Counted from the first letter of the stretch, positions 1-11,123 are shown. The stretch: DNA of 64,000 nucleotides from Cynocephalus volans (GCF_027409185.1 NC_084462.1:161745490-161809489); one strand, 5' to 3'. The notes: a model not told the origin generated them from the letters alone. Numbers and translations: made by a program.

Positions 1-619
1 CTCTTCAGATTAAACAAGAAAAGTGACACAGTGGCAAAGAATTAACTTGACCACCTAGGTCAGACAAGGGGACAAACATCTAAAAGTAGCAACTGCAATT
101 TAGGTTTCTATGAGCTGCTGGCATTTTATTATGTGGTTGAGTTTTTTGTTTTTCTTTCTCTCTCTCTGTTTAACTTTATTGGTTTGTTTAAAGGAGAAAT
201 AGAAAGTATAAAAACCTTCCAATATTTCCCCCCAAATCAGCCAAACTAATGAATGACGAGCATTCAACAACATACCATATTCTTTTCACACGACATTCAT
301 ACTAATTTTTTCAACGGTTACAAAGCTCTTCTCACTTACTAGATGGAATCCATTTATCTCTCTCACCATTCCACTCTCTCACCATGCCAGTGGAGCAGTT
401 TTTGTTTGCTTGTTGGTTTTTGTTTGGTTTGTTTGTTTGTTTGTTTGTTTGTTTTACTCCTTTCCCCCAAGGATATAGTAGTACCTTTAAATGATACCAT
501 CAGTAACAATAGCATTTTTATCCCTTCGAGTGTAGAAAGCTGTTCAGAGCACAAAATGGTTGCTGGGCCGGTTTGGACACGTGTGGTTTACTCTTGAAAA
601 GACCATCCACTCCGCATAA
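1..619. other. Unique sequence with a (GTTT)n tract
   Basis: No gene or clear transposon is seen here. A short (GTTT)n microsatellite occupies about 427-455. If the CpG island to the right is the STON2 promoter, this stretch lies in the first intron of STON2. The open frames here are short and come from the simple repeat. Confidence 0.5.
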
Positions 620-775
620 TAAATAATAAGAGCCAGCATTTATTGAGTACTTAGCACTGCGCTGGACGTTTTTCAGACACTGGCTCAGATAATCCTCAAA
701 ACAACGTTATCGGGCAAATGCAATCATTATCGCCACCTTACAGATTAGAAGAGTGAGGCCCAGAGAGCATGAAGG
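620..775 (-). mobile_element. MIR SINE fragment
   Basis: The reverse complement follows the MIR core and 3' part: the 'cagtgcctggcac'-like segment, the 'aacaacgttat' region and 'ttacagattagaagagtgag', which matches the common MIR 'gaggaaactgaggc' stretch. It is old and diverged. It runs directly into the GA-rich repeat. Confidence 0.65.
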
Positions 776-783
776 ACTTGTTC

Positions 784-875
784 CAGAGAGAGAGAGAGGG
801 AAGGCGGGGAGGAGAGAGAGAGAGAGAGAGAGAGAGAAACGGACAGACAGAGAGACAGGAAGGGACGGAGAGGCA
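784..875. repeat. (GA)n microsatellite, imperfect
   Basis: Two uninterrupted GA runs (about 787-797 and 812-837) are separated by GGAAGGCGGGG-like purine sequence and followed by decaying GACA/GAGA units. The whole stretch is purine on the plus strand. Confidence 0.9.
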
Positions 876-959
876 GGCAGAGGTCAGTAGCTACACAGAC
901 CACAGTTAATGATTCACTCACAACCCTCTGGCAGCTCCTTTCGGTAGGGGCTGCACCGG

Positions 960-1137
960 AATACACACACGCACGCACACACACACGTATACACACACAA
1001 ACGCACACGCACACACACAGTCTCATCTTCAACTCTCTTCATCACAGCGAGAGGCGAGTGTCCTGCAAATTGCTTGGCACCAGAATACACACACACACAC
1101 ACGCACACACACACACACACACACACCACACACACAC

Positions 1138-1186
<49 letters not shown>

Positions 1187-1259
1187 TCGCATCTTCAACT
1201 CTTCATCACAGCGAGAGGCGGGTGTCCGACATACACACACACACCACACACACACCACA

Positions 1260-1320
<61 letters not shown>

Positions 1321-1382
1321 ACTCATCTTCAACTCTTCATCACAGCGAGAGGCGTGTGTCCTGCAAATTGCTTGGCAACGCG
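960..1382. repeat. Compound (CA)n arrays with a triplicated spacer
   Basis: Three (CA)n arrays, broken by CAC and CG interruptions, lie at about 961-1018, 1083-1185 and 1229-1315. Each is followed by a copy of the same unique unit, at 1020-1080, 1187-1228 and 1319-1380. The unit contains 'catcttcaactcttcatcac' and 'agcgagaggcg'. Copies 1 and 3 also share 'tgcaaattgcttggca'; copy 2 is cut short after 'gtgtccgac'. This looks like a tandem duplication with a CA-array-plus-unit period of about 130-170 bp. The long His/Thr or Val/Cys reading frames here are artefacts of the dinucleotide repeat. Confidence 0.85.
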
Positions 1383-2440
1383 CGTAGGAAACTCCATCCA
1401 AAGCCCCGGGTCCAGGCGGCCTCTGGGCGCTGTCCAGCGGGCAGCGCGCCTGAGAGGCCAAGCTGGGGTCCCGTCTCCCGACACCCCGCAGGTGGGGCGT
1501 ACGCCAAGGCCGGGACTTCAGGCCAGGGGGGGACCGTCCCCAGGGACACCTGTTGTTGTCTCCCCTCGGGCCAGTGAGGACGTCCTGGGCGACCCGGACC
1601 TTGGGGGAAGACACCCCTTGGCAACATGTGTCTGCGTAAGGGTGCGGGGGTCTCAGGTGTCCTCCCCCACCCCCGCCCTCTTTAGGCAGACTCCCCTCAT
1701 CCCCTCCCTACCCGGGACGCCCGCGGCTTATGGAAATGTCGCGCCTCTCGGTGACTCCGGCTGAAGCAGGTTTGGGGAGCGCGAGGGGGCGCGGAGCAGC
1801 CCCGCGGCGCTAGGACCTCGCGGCCGCCCGCCCCCCGCCCGCTCCACCTGCGGGGGCCCCTCTCGGGGGGCGCGCTCGCCCTCTCGCCGCGGCCGCGGGG
1901 CAGGTTACCTGCGACGCCGTCCGCCGGGTCCCGGGCGTCGGCGCAAGATCGCGACTGCAGAGCCGGTTCTTCTCTCCGGAGGATCCCTGCCAGCCGCGCC
2001 GCTCCTGCCGCGCTCCCTCCCGGCCGCAGCGCCGCCGCCGGCTCCCGACTCCCGGGCTCGCTGCGCGCCCGCCGGCTCCCGGCGCCGCTCCCGCCGCTCC
2101 CGATTGGCCGCGGCGCGCGCCCGAGCGGCGCCCTGATTGGCCAGCCAGGCCGGGGCGGGGGGATGGGCCGGGCGCCGCTGGGATCTGCTCCCCGAGCTTC
2201 CCCCGCAGTAGCCTGGCGTCCCCGCGGCACTCGGGGCCGGATCTGACCTTGAACCCGGGATCCTGTCCCCTCTGCGCCGAGTGGGGCCGGCCGTCCAGGC
2301 ACTGGCAAGGTGGAAAGCGTCGCTTCGAGTCAAACGGGAGTGGCTGGGAATGGGGATCGCCTTGGAGTCTCCCCCACACCCCTTGTGGGCTGGTCGGTGG
2401 GGCCGAGGCGCGGGAATCATTGCTCCCGGCCTCCCTCCTA
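1383..2440 (-). promoter_or_regulatory. STON2: CpG island, probable STON2 promoter
   Basis: About 1 kb is very GC-rich with undepleted CpG, unlike everything else in the first 48 kb. CCAAT boxes read on the minus strand (ATTGG on plus) lie at 2103-2107 and 2136-2140, and a GC box (cggggcgggg) at 2151-2160. CCAAT boxes usually lie 60-100 bp upstream of a start, which would place minus-strand transcription starts near 2000-2050, just before a good donor at 1908. The naming rests on known human synteny: STON2 is the next gene after SEL1L, on the same strand, with its 5' end facing the SEL1L 3' end. No STON2 coding sequence is in the window. The long reading frames on both strands here are what GC-rich DNA gives by chance. 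Confidence 0.6.
1909..2040 (-). other. STON2: Candidate non-coding first exon (STON2)
   Basis: On the minus strand the sequence 'ggcgtcgcag' is followed by 'gtaacc', a strong splice donor with its GT at 1908-1907. The upstream boundary is unknown; 2040 is a guess about 60-70 bp downstream of the nearer CCAAT box. No start codon with a convincing coding frame runs into the donor, which fits a 5' UTR exon. The gene assignment comes from synteny only. Confidence 0.4.
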
Positions 2441-3870
2441 CATGAGGCTTTGACTTCATGTTCATTTGTTGTACTTTTTACTATACAAAGGGCGTAGGGT
2501 TCTGGGCAGTGGCTTGCAAACAGTGGGCGCCAAATAGTGTTTGTGGACTCGGACTGGACTGTACACACAATCTCTGTGCGATCCTACACGAGCTCGAAAG
2601 GGGAAGCCTTGTCCAAAGTCTTCATCGCGTCAGCAAGTTGTAAAGAACACTGTGCTTGGTGTTGTGGGAGAGAAAAAACAGAAGGTGGTGAGATCTTCAT
2701 TTACAGGGAACTTACCTAGCTAGGGAGATGAGGCTGAATAATAATAAAGATGATGATGACCCTAACGCTTTCGTGGCGCATCTTATTTGCTAGGCACTGT
2801 TACAAGCGCTTTACATCTATTAATCCAAAAATACAGGGAAAGGCTATCATAAAAACGTCCATGTGTCCTGTGAAACGTGTGGACAAGTGACATCAGTTCT
2901 GAGTAGGGAGAGATTTTCCTCTGAAAGACACCAACAGTGAGGCCACACCGTGGTGGAGAGGCACGGTTAGAACGGAGAGGGTGTACAGGGAATTATAGTT
3001 GCTCTCCTCTTCCATCTCTTCTCCCCAAATCCTTTAGTCCTCCCAACATTTCCACCCACCTGCACTGAATCTTTCCAAAGAATAAAAACAACCACTGTAA
3101 TTCTGGGTGCCACCAGATTTTGTTCCACCACTCATGAAAGCACCCCCTCTAACACCCACATAGGAAACGAGGTAGTAAACAACACAGCTTATTTTCTAGG
3201 ACCTTTGACTTTGGTTGCACTACCACCTTGAAAGCAAGTATGTAACCATTTCCTGCAGCTATTTCCCTCCAGTTCTATTCTCCTATGTTGACAGAACCCT
3301 TGAGTTAGAAATTTGGCTTGGTAGAGAAGTGGTTAATGACCCAAGTGAAAACCAGTTGACTCACTCTGAACAGTCTTGGCTCTTACCCTAAGGTGAGCTG
3401 AAAGTCATTTACTTTGAGGAGCCCAAGACCCTAGGAGGAAATTAGCTCAGTTTTCTCTTATATCAATGAAGAAACCACCGATTCACCTTGTATTGAAAAG
3501 ATGGACTGGGCATGCGTTGAGTGTTCCCCCGTAGGAACATGAGAGCCCAACAGGGTGTGGACTGTGTGAGCAGAGTTCTTCACTGGCATCCCTGTGTAAG
3601 CATCAGAGACACATGGAGACACTAGCCCAAGATTCTGATTACTTAATTTTCATAGCTGTGGCTTTTGTCAAAGCAGAAGTTCTATTTGGATTTGTCATAC
3701 TGTCACTCCAAAGAAGGACTGTTTCAGACAGAGTTAGGCTGACCTAAGATGATTTGTCTCACTGCTCAACCCTGGTCAAGTGGCACTAAACGTAGCCCTT
3801 CAGAAAAATGACAAGTGAAAGAAGAATGTGGATCCCACCACAACCACCCTAAAATCTTCTCATAGGCAAG
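2441..3870. other. Intergenic, one small MIR remnant
   Basis: A short minus-strand MIR remnant lies at about 2772-2840 ('tgctaggcactgttacaagc'). The rest is unique sequence with no gene, RNA gene or recognisable repeat that I can support. Confidence 0.5.
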
Positions 3871-3879
3871 AACTTCTCA

Positions 3880-4205
3880 TGCACAACAGGTCTGTCCTCT
3901 GTCCCATCTAGCAGAATGCTTTACTTAATGCATCACATTTCTTCTCTGGTGACTCCTACTAAGTGCTCCAGACTCAACTAAAATATCCCTTCCTCTGAGA
4001 GGCCTCACTAATTCTCCCAGGCAAAAGTAGTGAACCGCTTGCTCATATTATTTTCCCATTACAGCACTAAGCAACAGCATGTGATCTGTTTATATGGCTG
4101 TTCTTCCAACTAGAAAACTGCCATACTGAGCAATGTATCCCCAATGTCTGGCCTAGTAAGTGGAACATAGAAGGTTGTCAATAAAAATGAATTGACTGAC
4201 TAAAA
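3880..4205 (+). mobile_element. L2 LINE 3' fragment
   Basis: The sequence ends with the typical L2 3' end: a 'ccccaatgtctggcctagt' segment, then 'aacatagaaggttgtcaata' and 'aatgaattgactgac'. The upstream 'tcccttcctctgagaggcct' part also fits L2. Old and diverged. Confidence 0.6.
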
Positions 4206-4394
4206 TACCTGACAGGCTAATAGGGTGGCATAAGGAGGCTACAGCCACACCCTTATCCTGGGCTTTAACAAGGCAGCCTTTAGTTCCAGACTAGATAGAC
4301 ATTTGGTGTGGGTCAAAGTGAGCATCCTTCCAATCCAACAGTGAATGGGTAGTGTCTGTACGTCAGGCACTGTCAGGTAAAGAAAAGAATAAAC

Positions 4395-5045
4395 TCTTCA
4401 ATATACCCAACATGAAATGGTGCAGCTGATTTAGAAAACAGTTTGGCAGTTCCTTAAAAGGTTAAACATAGAGTTACCATATAACTCAGTAATTCCACTT
4501 CTAGGTATATACCCAAGAGAACTGAAAACATATGCCCCCCCACACACAAAAAATGTAAACAAATGTTCACAGCATCATATTTATAATAGCTGAAAAGTAG
4601 AAAGAAACCAAATGTCTATCAACTGCTAAATAGATAAACAAAATGTGGTATACCCATACAATGGAATATTATTCAGTCATAAAAAGAAATAAAGTACCAA
4701 GACATGCTACAACATGGATGAACTTTGAAAACATTAGGCTAAGTGAAAGAAGCCAGACACAAAAGGTCACATGTGTGATTTTATTTATATGAAATATCCA
4801 GAATAGGCAAATCCTTAGGGACAGAAAGCAGATTAGTGGTTGCCAAGGGTTAGGGGAAAGAGGAAATGGGAGTGACTGCTTAATGGATATGAGATTTCTT
4901 TTTGGGTAAGAAAAATGTTCTGTAATTAGATAGTGGTTATGATTGCACAACTTTATGAATATACTAAAACCCACTGAATTTAAAAAATATGCGTACACAA
5001 CATTCAATCTGAGAGTGTGGAGACAGTCAATGAAGGAAATGCTAG
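4395..5045 (+). mobile_element. Old L1 3' fragment
   Basis: This is the last part of L1 ORF2 and the 3' UTR. Recognisable segments are 'agttccttaaaaggttaaac', 'ttccacttctaggtatatac' and 'tacaatggaatattattcag', with stops and indels throughout. The minus-strand open frame at 4669-5007 is the antisense of this fragment. Confidence 0.85.
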
Positions 5046-5065
5046 TTAATTCTTAAGGCATACGA

Positions 5066-5178
5066 AGCTGCCCAGTTAGCTCAGTTGGTTAGAGCACAGC
5101 CTTATAATGCCAAGTTCATGGGTTCAGATCCCTGGACCAGCCAGCCAACCCCCACCCCTCCATCCCTGAAAAAACAAA
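5066..5178 (+). mobile_element. tRNA-Ile-like SINE
   Basis: It contains an A box ('tagctcagttgg') followed by 'ttagagcacagccttataat' and a B box ('gggttcagatccc'), then 'ccagccagcc' and a short A-rich end. The tRNA part matches the tRNA-Ile body. Flanking 'cttaagg' at about 5052 and 5179 is a possible target-site duplication. Confidence 0.85.
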
Positions 5179-5185
5179 CTTAAGG

Positions 5186-5395
5186 TGTAGATCTATGTTG
5201 TCCAATTGAACATTCTATGGTGTTGGAAATGTCCTTTATCTGAGCTGTTTTTATACGGAAGCCACTAGGCACATGTGGCTATCGGATACTTGAAATGTGG
5301 TTAATGCAACTTAAAAAACTGAATTTTAAGTTGTACTGAAATTTAAATAGCCACATGTAGCTAGTGGCTACCAACATGGCAGTGCAAATCCTTCA
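5186..5395. mobile_element. hAT (Charlie-like) non-autonomous element
   Basis: The element starts with 'tgttgtccaattgaacattc' and includes 'gaagccactaggcacatgtg', 'acttgaaatgtgg' and 'agccacatgtagctagtggc', internal inverted segments typical of a MER-type hAT element. Its outer ends are decayed, and I do not name the subfamily. Confidence 0.5.
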
Positions 5396-5434
5396 ATAAG
5401 ATCTCACTGCTCCCACGCTTCTTCCTATGAACTC

Positions 5435-5550
5435 TCTCTCTCTTTTTTTTTTTTTTCCTTTTTCAGCAGCTGGCTGGTATGGGGATCCAAACCCTTGATC
5501 TTGGTGTTATAACACTGCGCTCTAACCAGCTGAGCTAGCCAGCCAGCCCT
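5435..5550 (-). mobile_element. tRNA-Ile-like SINE
   Basis: The poly(A) appears as a T run at about 5443-5456. The reverse complement has the tRNA-Ile-like head with A and B boxes. The direct repeat 'ctatgaactct' at 5425-5435 and 5551-5561 is a near-perfect target-site duplication, showing insertion from an RNA copy. Confidence 0.9.
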
Positions 5551-6009
5551 CTATGAACTCTTAATGAACCTTTGTCCATAATACAGGGTGAAGTTTTGTC
5601 TTTATGGCAAGATGTTTTCATGCCACAAATATTTATGGTCCAGGCACTGTGGAACATGGTAGAAATAGGAAGGATTGTAGACAATGTCAGCCAATTTCTA
5701 AAGGGGTGATCTTGAGAAGGGTGAGAGGAAGAAGGAACAAGAGAAATCCCTTATAAGAACCTGGCTCCTTCCTTCCAACACGCCCCACTCACACCCTTCC
5801 AAGTGGGAAACCTTGCATTAAGATGTTGAAGTGGTGTTGAAGAATCTTTATTTAGATTTCCTCTTTCCTACTCAAGCCTTGTAATGTCCTTAACTCCTTC
5901 AATACGTCCAGTTCATGTTTATCTTTACCTTCTGTGAACTTCCACTAAACTTGAAATCAATAATATAGAATGTAATGACTTTCTAAGTGTTATTCTATAA
6001 TGTGGTGTC

Positions 6010-6300
6010 CCCACAGTGAGATTTATTTGCTGCACAAATATTTATTGAGCTCCTGCCTGATGTGCCTCAGAACATTCCTAGCTGCTGTAGGTAAAAAGAA
6101 TGAAAGACAGAGTCACTGAGCAACTTAGAGACAGGTGATGAGGCACGTAAAGAAATGTTCTACAAAATCTTAGTGTAGATGCATAGGAAGCTTTGCTGAA
6201 AGGCACAGGCCCAGGAGAAGCTGAGTGTACATGGAGAAATCAGGGAAGGTTTCTCAGAGGAGGTGACATTTGAATTGAGAAATTTGAAGGATGAGTAAGA
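6010..6300 (+). mobile_element. L2 LINE fragment
   Basis: It starts with 'aatatttattgagctcctgc' and continues with 'gaaggtttctcagaggaggt' then 'gacatttgaattgaga', common L2 segments. Diverged. Confidence 0.5.
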
Positions 6301-7190
6301 GGTTTTAAAAGTTATTATTTTTTATTTAATTCATTTATACTGTCCACCTACCAAAGGTGGCTTTTCAGAAGTTTTGAAGTCTAATGTTTGAAACAATGCA
6401 TTAACATCAAGGTCCAGGTGCATATCTGTGACACTTTGCATTGCTGATGTGGGTAATTGGACTCGCTCTTGCTGCTTTCAAGACTTATTCCTGTGAGAAA
6501 AACAAAATTAATATGAGATCAGACTCTGTGATCTCAAGGAGTTTAAAATCTCTCACCTGTACTATTACAATATCCTTACTGGTCTCTTGTGTTTAATCTT
6601 ATTTTCTTCTCATACAACATATCCCAAATTTTAGTCATTTTTGTCCCACCATCACCATTCTTACTGTGTCCATGTATCATCTGCACTATTATGTACTTAA
6701 TATTTTCTTCAAATTGACTCTCATTTTGCTCAACTTTAATGAAAAGAATTTTCTATTTTATTATGATTAATGGAAAACCAGTATCACGTGCCATAAATGG
6801 AGCATGAAGCACAAAAATAATACAATGGAAACAAAACTACATTATTTAACCTTAACTAGATATTGTTGGCACTGAAGGTTCTGAATTTGAGGCCCTGCTT
6901 TCTCTTCGACGAAAAAAGAGATTACCAAGTTTAGGTATTAAAGACATACTGACACCAAACTGATTATTTCCCCTTGCCTTGATCAAACAGACTGGAACAG
7001 AACAGAAAAATAAAATAAAATAACGCTCTCATTACATGAGCCAACTGAGATTTAATACCCCTTTTGCAAACCACTCGGAACAAGCTCCTGCACCAAGTAA
7101 AATCAGCTCATCGTGGGTACCACACCCTATACACAGTGCTCTGATCCATCCCTCTCATGGCTAACGGGATGATCTAACACATAAATGTTA
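6301..7190. other. AT-rich intergenic stretch
   Basis: No gene, RNA or confidently recognisable repeat is seen. There are only AT-rich segments and short chance reading frames. Confidence 0.4.
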
Positions 7191-7194
7191 TCAT

Positions 7195-8135
7195 TTCTGT
7201 CTCCTATTCAAAATCCTTCAGTGGTTATTTATTCCTTAAGGGATAAAATCTTAGTTTCTTACCATGGGATACAAAATCCTCCCTGATCAGGCTTCACCTA
7301 CTTCTCCATTCCTAACTTTTGTCATCCTCCTCTTTAAGTTTACATTCCATTGATACCAAACTATTTGCAATTCCTGGAATGCACCGCATGTCTCTATGCC
7401 TTTTGAACATACTTTCCCCACTATCTGGTATGCTGCTTCTCAACTACCCCTGCTTATCATTTTCCATTTCCCTTTGTGGCTCACTCCTGTCTACCTGTCT
7501 AGTGCACACATGCACACAACAATGACAACAGCATTCCTTCTGGAAACACCTGGCTCCTTCTTCTGTGGGGTCTTCCTCCACCACCTTCAACCATGTGATT
7601 CTAGCAGGTACAAGTTCTCACACAACTCTGCACCCTGACCACAGCAGATTGGCCTACACTTGGGCAGCAGAGCTAAGGTGAACCAAAGTTCCTGACAATT
7701 TCTTGCCAGGAAGAGAAAATTGAAGTTGCTCTTTCTCTGTTTGAAGACACAGAGAGAAACAGAGGCAAGCAAAGCAGAGATTCTCCACTTCGTTTGTGTT
7801 GCAGACCAAGTTCTTTCCTCACCCTTCCTTCTTTCAGGTCATTCAACTTTTCCTTTTATTTTGTGAGAGAGATTCTCATATCCTTACAATTAAGTCTCTT
7901 TTTTCTAAACTATTTGAGTTGAGTTTCTGTCACTTGCACCCAAGTGTCCTAATATTTTTAATTGTCTTTGAGGACTCAACACAAATGCTCCTCCATTCCC
8001 TGAAACCTTCCCTGACAACCCCAAGCCTACAAAGGTGCCCCTTCTCTTATACGTCCCTGGATTTTGTAACACCAGACCCCCTTTTAGCAATTACCTTTGT
8101 GATCTTGACATTTTTGTATGGAGAATAGTGTGTTC
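7195..8135 (+). mobile_element. L2 LINE fragments
   Basis: At 7195-7550: 'aaaatccttcagtggttatt', 'gggataaaatcttagtttct', 'caggcttcacctacttctcc' and 'gcaattcctggaatgcaccg', which follow the L2 3' consensus in order. At about 7960-8130: 'ccctgaaaccttccctgaca' and later L2-like sequence. The middle part is not clear. Confidence 0.6.
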
Positions 8136-8536
8136 TGTCCCCTTTGCCTGTTTTGATTATTCCATTTAATACTCCTGATGGGGAGGAAAGCTTATTAACC
8201 TATTAACAACCTAAAAACATTAAACTCTAAGAGAAGTCAATATTTAGCAATAAAAAGCTTTGTTTAACTACAGGCTGTTCCACTAGGAAGAATTATTTAA
8301 AACTAAGCTCAATCCTAAGGAGAGTGTTAAGAATCTACCAATGACGAGGATCTTTCCTTTGTTGTCTTTCCAGGATGGAATAAAAGCTGAAGAGTTTCGT
8401 GACCATAACCACAAACAGTAACCACCAAGGTGGGGTCAGCACCTGGAGATGGGGGCATGTGGAGGGGAGGATCAGAGAAGAAAAGGACCCTGGAAGTCCC
8501 ATCTGTCACTAAATCTTTGTGAATTAAACCTCTGTA

Positions 8537-8627
8537 GGGGCCAGCCATTAGCTCACTTGGTTAGAGCATGGTGCTGATAACACCAAGGAAAGGGTTCAGA
8601 TGCCCATACTGGCTAGCCTCCAAAAAA
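8537..8627 (+). mobile_element. tRNA-Ile-like SINE, old
   Basis: The tRNA-Ile-like head has 'ttagctcacttggttagagc', 'atggtgctgataacaccaag' and a B box 'gggttcagatgcc'. Flanking segments 'aatctttgtgaattaaacct' and 'gatctctgtgaactaaatct' form a diverged target-site duplication, so the copy is fairly old. Confidence 0.85.
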
Positions 8628-8664
8628 GATCTCTGTGAACTAAATCTCTGTGGGTGGGAGTATT

Positions 8665-8915
8665 GTTGGGAGGGAGAACTCTGATTTCAAATGGCCTGGA
8701 TTGATGCCCGGCTCTGTGGCTGTTGGATCCTGGGTCAGTTTCTGAGCCTTGGTTCCATATTTATAAAGTAGGGATAATACTACACCTATGTCAGGGGGTT
8801 TTGGTGATCATTAAATGAGGAGATGCCTATAAAGAACCTAGCACTATACCCGGCACTTGGTAAATACTAGTGGGTACTTGATAAACATTAACTGTTATTA
8901 TTATTTTATTACATA
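8665..8915 (+). mobile_element. MIR SINE
   Basis: It follows the MIR order: 'gatgcccggctctgtggctg', 'cagtttctgagccttggttc', 'aagtagggataatac' and 'acccggcacttggtaaatac'. Nearly full length. Confidence 0.8.
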
Positions 8916-9044
8916 AATTTTTGTAGCAGGGCCGCATGTCTCCTGAGCCTCAGCCCTGCTGTGCACTAGAAATAAGTTACGAGAAAACACTTCCAAAATG
9001 AGATTACCAGAGGCTGTAGCGATATGTTAGATCATCTGGCATTT

Positions 9045-9310
9045 GAGGGGCAATATAGCAGACGGCGAACGAGCACAGCCTCAGGAGCCAGCAGGCCTGG
9101 GTGTGAATTCTGGCTCAGTCACTTAATGGTTATAAGAATTTTGGCAAGTTACTTAGCCTCTCTGTGCCTCAGTTTCTTCATCCCTAAAATGGGAATATTA
9201 ACACCCACCTCATAGGTTCTTGTGAGGACTGGATGAGGTAAGGTACATCAAGTCTTTAGGATAGTGCCTGGTGCACAGTGGTAGAAATTATTAGATATTA
9301 TTAATATTGT
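9045..9310 (+). mobile_element. MIR SINE
   Basis: It follows the MIR order: 'gtgtgaattctggctcagtc', 'caagttacttagcctctctg', 'tgcctcagtttcttcatccc' and 'atagtgcctggtgcacagtg'. Nearly full length. Confidence 0.85.
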
Positions 9311-9869
9311 TATTTTGAATTCATTTAGAATTCAAAATAAAGTTTGTTCTTAAAAATCCCACTTGGCTTTTATATCAAGGGGCCTGCCTTTTAGTGATTT
9401 AAAAAAAAAAAAAAGAGCACAGAGATATACCCTCTTTCATTGTGCCTTCACCTGTGCCTGAAATCTCTCCTTTTTGACTCATGAAACCACCAAGTGTTCC
9501 TCTCCCAGCAGATAGAGCTCATTCTGTCATACTGCTGTCCCTCACATGGATCCATCTCTCCTTTTTACTAATCTGTGCACTTCCTGACATCCTCAATAAA
9601 TGTTCCTTGAACGGAAAGGTGAAAGAGAGTAAGGTAGACTCGAGTCGTTTGCATACAAATGCAAAACTGTAGTTCACAGGGGACTGACGTCCTCCCTCCC
9701 AGAGGATGAAGGGACTGGCAGAGTGGCTTAGGGGGATGGTGCTTCTCTCAACTGCAGGAATAAAAGCACAAAGAACAGCAGACAACCCAAAGTTTAATTA
9801 GAAAGGGCTCTAGTCCCTGACACAGTGTTTTCCTGGGTTGGGGAGGCAGAAGCAGAACAATGAGCGAAC

Positions 9870-10175
9870 CAGGGTGGGCTGTAGATGCAGGACCACCTCC
9901 CTACAGATCCCAGTTCTGTCATTCAACAGCTGCTTAACCCTAGAAACAAACATCTCTGAGTCTGTTTTCTCGCCTATAAAATGGGGGAATAACAGCTGTG
10001 AAGGATAATTTTTTTTTTTTTTTTTTTGAAGATGACCGGTAAGTGGATCTCAACCCCTGACTTGGTGTTGTCAGCACCACGCTCTCCCAAGTGAGCCATG
10101 GGCCGGCCCTGGGAAGGGTAATTTTGATGAAATGAGATAATAGTGCAATGTCTAACACTTAGAAAATGCTTAATT
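9870..10175 (+). mobile_element. MIR SINE split by a younger SINE
   Basis: The left part (to about 10012) ends in 'gcctataaaatgggggaata'. The right part (from about 10113) resumes with 'gatgaaatgagataatag' and 'acacttagaaaatgcttaat'. The gap is the SINE at 10013-10112. Confidence 0.75.
10013..10112 (-). mobile_element. tRNA-derived SINE, nested in MIR
   Basis: The reverse complement starts 'agggccggcccatggctcac', has a 'gacaacaccaagtcaggggt' B-box region and ends 'ttaccggtcatcttc' before a poly(A). The flanking copies 'gaaggataatttt' (about 10000-10012) and 'gaagggtaatttt' (10113-10125) are the target-site duplication. Confidence 0.9.
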
Positions 10176-10741
10176 GCTGTTTGTTAAATGAACAAAGAGG
10201 ACTTTTTTAAAAAGTGCCACTGTTGGATGAAGCTGTGCTATCCCTGAACGTGCAGCATCACTTAACGTTGTCCACTGCTCACCATCATCACTATATCATT
10301 CCCCAAATTGTCACGGGGCCGCCTCCACACAGCTTCTCAGCCTCTCAATCCCAAGTTGAACTGCAACCAGAAAGCCTGGGAGGCAGAGATTTGGCAAACC
10401 CTTTCCCCAAACCCTTCTCCTCTCCAGCTGGCACAGAAAACACTACACATTTGCAGCTTCCACAGCTCTTACGAGAACATACACCCTTTTATTGTTTTTC
10501 TTTTCCTAACGATGGAGCAATCACATGATTTTAACAGGAAAAACAACTCTGGAATTGGAGACAAGTCTGGATTGAGCCATGGACTTTCTGGTCCCCGTGT
10601 CTGAGCCCCTGGAGAGAAAAGACATTCGAAGCTGGCAGGCTGGGGGCTGAGCTGGACCAGAACCACGGCCAGCACATGCTCCTATCAGGCTGGCCAACTG
10701 AGCAGGTTGCATTTCAGGATTAAAATCAGTAACAATCCTAA

Positions 10742-10868
10742 CAAAATAGGAGCTTGTATTCACTGAATGCTAAGTACCAGGTGCTTTACAGGTGACATCA
10801 AACTTCATCATCACAGCAATCCAAGAGGAAGGTTTTATTATCTTCATTCCATCAAAGAGGAGAACACA
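10742..10868 (-). mobile_element. MIR SINE fragment
   Basis: On the plus strand it reads as reverse MIR: 'ccaggtgctttacaggtgac', 'aatccaagaggaaggtttta' and 'ttatcttcattcc'. Confidence 0.65.
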
Positions 10869-10963
10869 ATGGAGAAGTCAGGGGCTTAGCTAGCATTTCA
10901 CCCCTTTGTAACCCCCCCTCCCCCAGCCTGTGTGTTCCTTCCTCACCTCCATGCCTGCAGCAG

Positions 10964-11121
10964 CAGTGCTTCAAACACTAAAGTGCACACAGATCTCCTG
11001 GGGATCTTGTTGGAACATAGATTCTGATTCACTAGGTCTGGGGTGGGGCCTGAGATTCTGCATTTCTGACAAGTTTCCAGGAAGTGCTGCTGCTCCAGGG
11101 ATTTTAGCTGCAAAGCTTAGA
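10964..11121. mobile_element. MER5A-like hAT element
   Basis: 'agatctcctggggatcttgt', 'gattctgattcactaggtct' and 'ggggtggggcctgagattct' match the MER5A family of non-autonomous hAT-Charlie elements. The right end is decayed. It directly abuts the next hAT element. Confidence 0.8.
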
Positions 11122-11123
11122 CT

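Noticed and set aside
914..1315. Long reading frames rich in Val/Cys or His/Thr on both strands
   Set aside because: They are translations of the CA/TG microsatellite and have no start context or similarity to a protein family.
960..1382. CRISPR-like alternating repeats and spacers
   Set aside because: The alternation is between CA microsatellites and a duplicated unit in a mammalian genome; there are only three unequal units and no Cas context.
1697..2568. Several minus-strand frames of 180-250 codons in the CpG island
   Set aside because: GC-rich DNA lacks stop codons by chance; similar frames occur on both strands, and the compositions are Arg/Gly/Pro/Ala-rich without domains. A non-coding first exon fits better.
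4669..5007. Minus-strand frame of 112 codons
   Set aside because: It is the antisense of an old L1 3' fragment.
5066..5140. Real tRNA-Ile gene at the SINE heads
   Set aside because: The tRNA-like parts at 5066, 8537, 38361 and 38827 have broken acceptor stems and A-rich tails and occur in many diverged copies, so they are SINEs.
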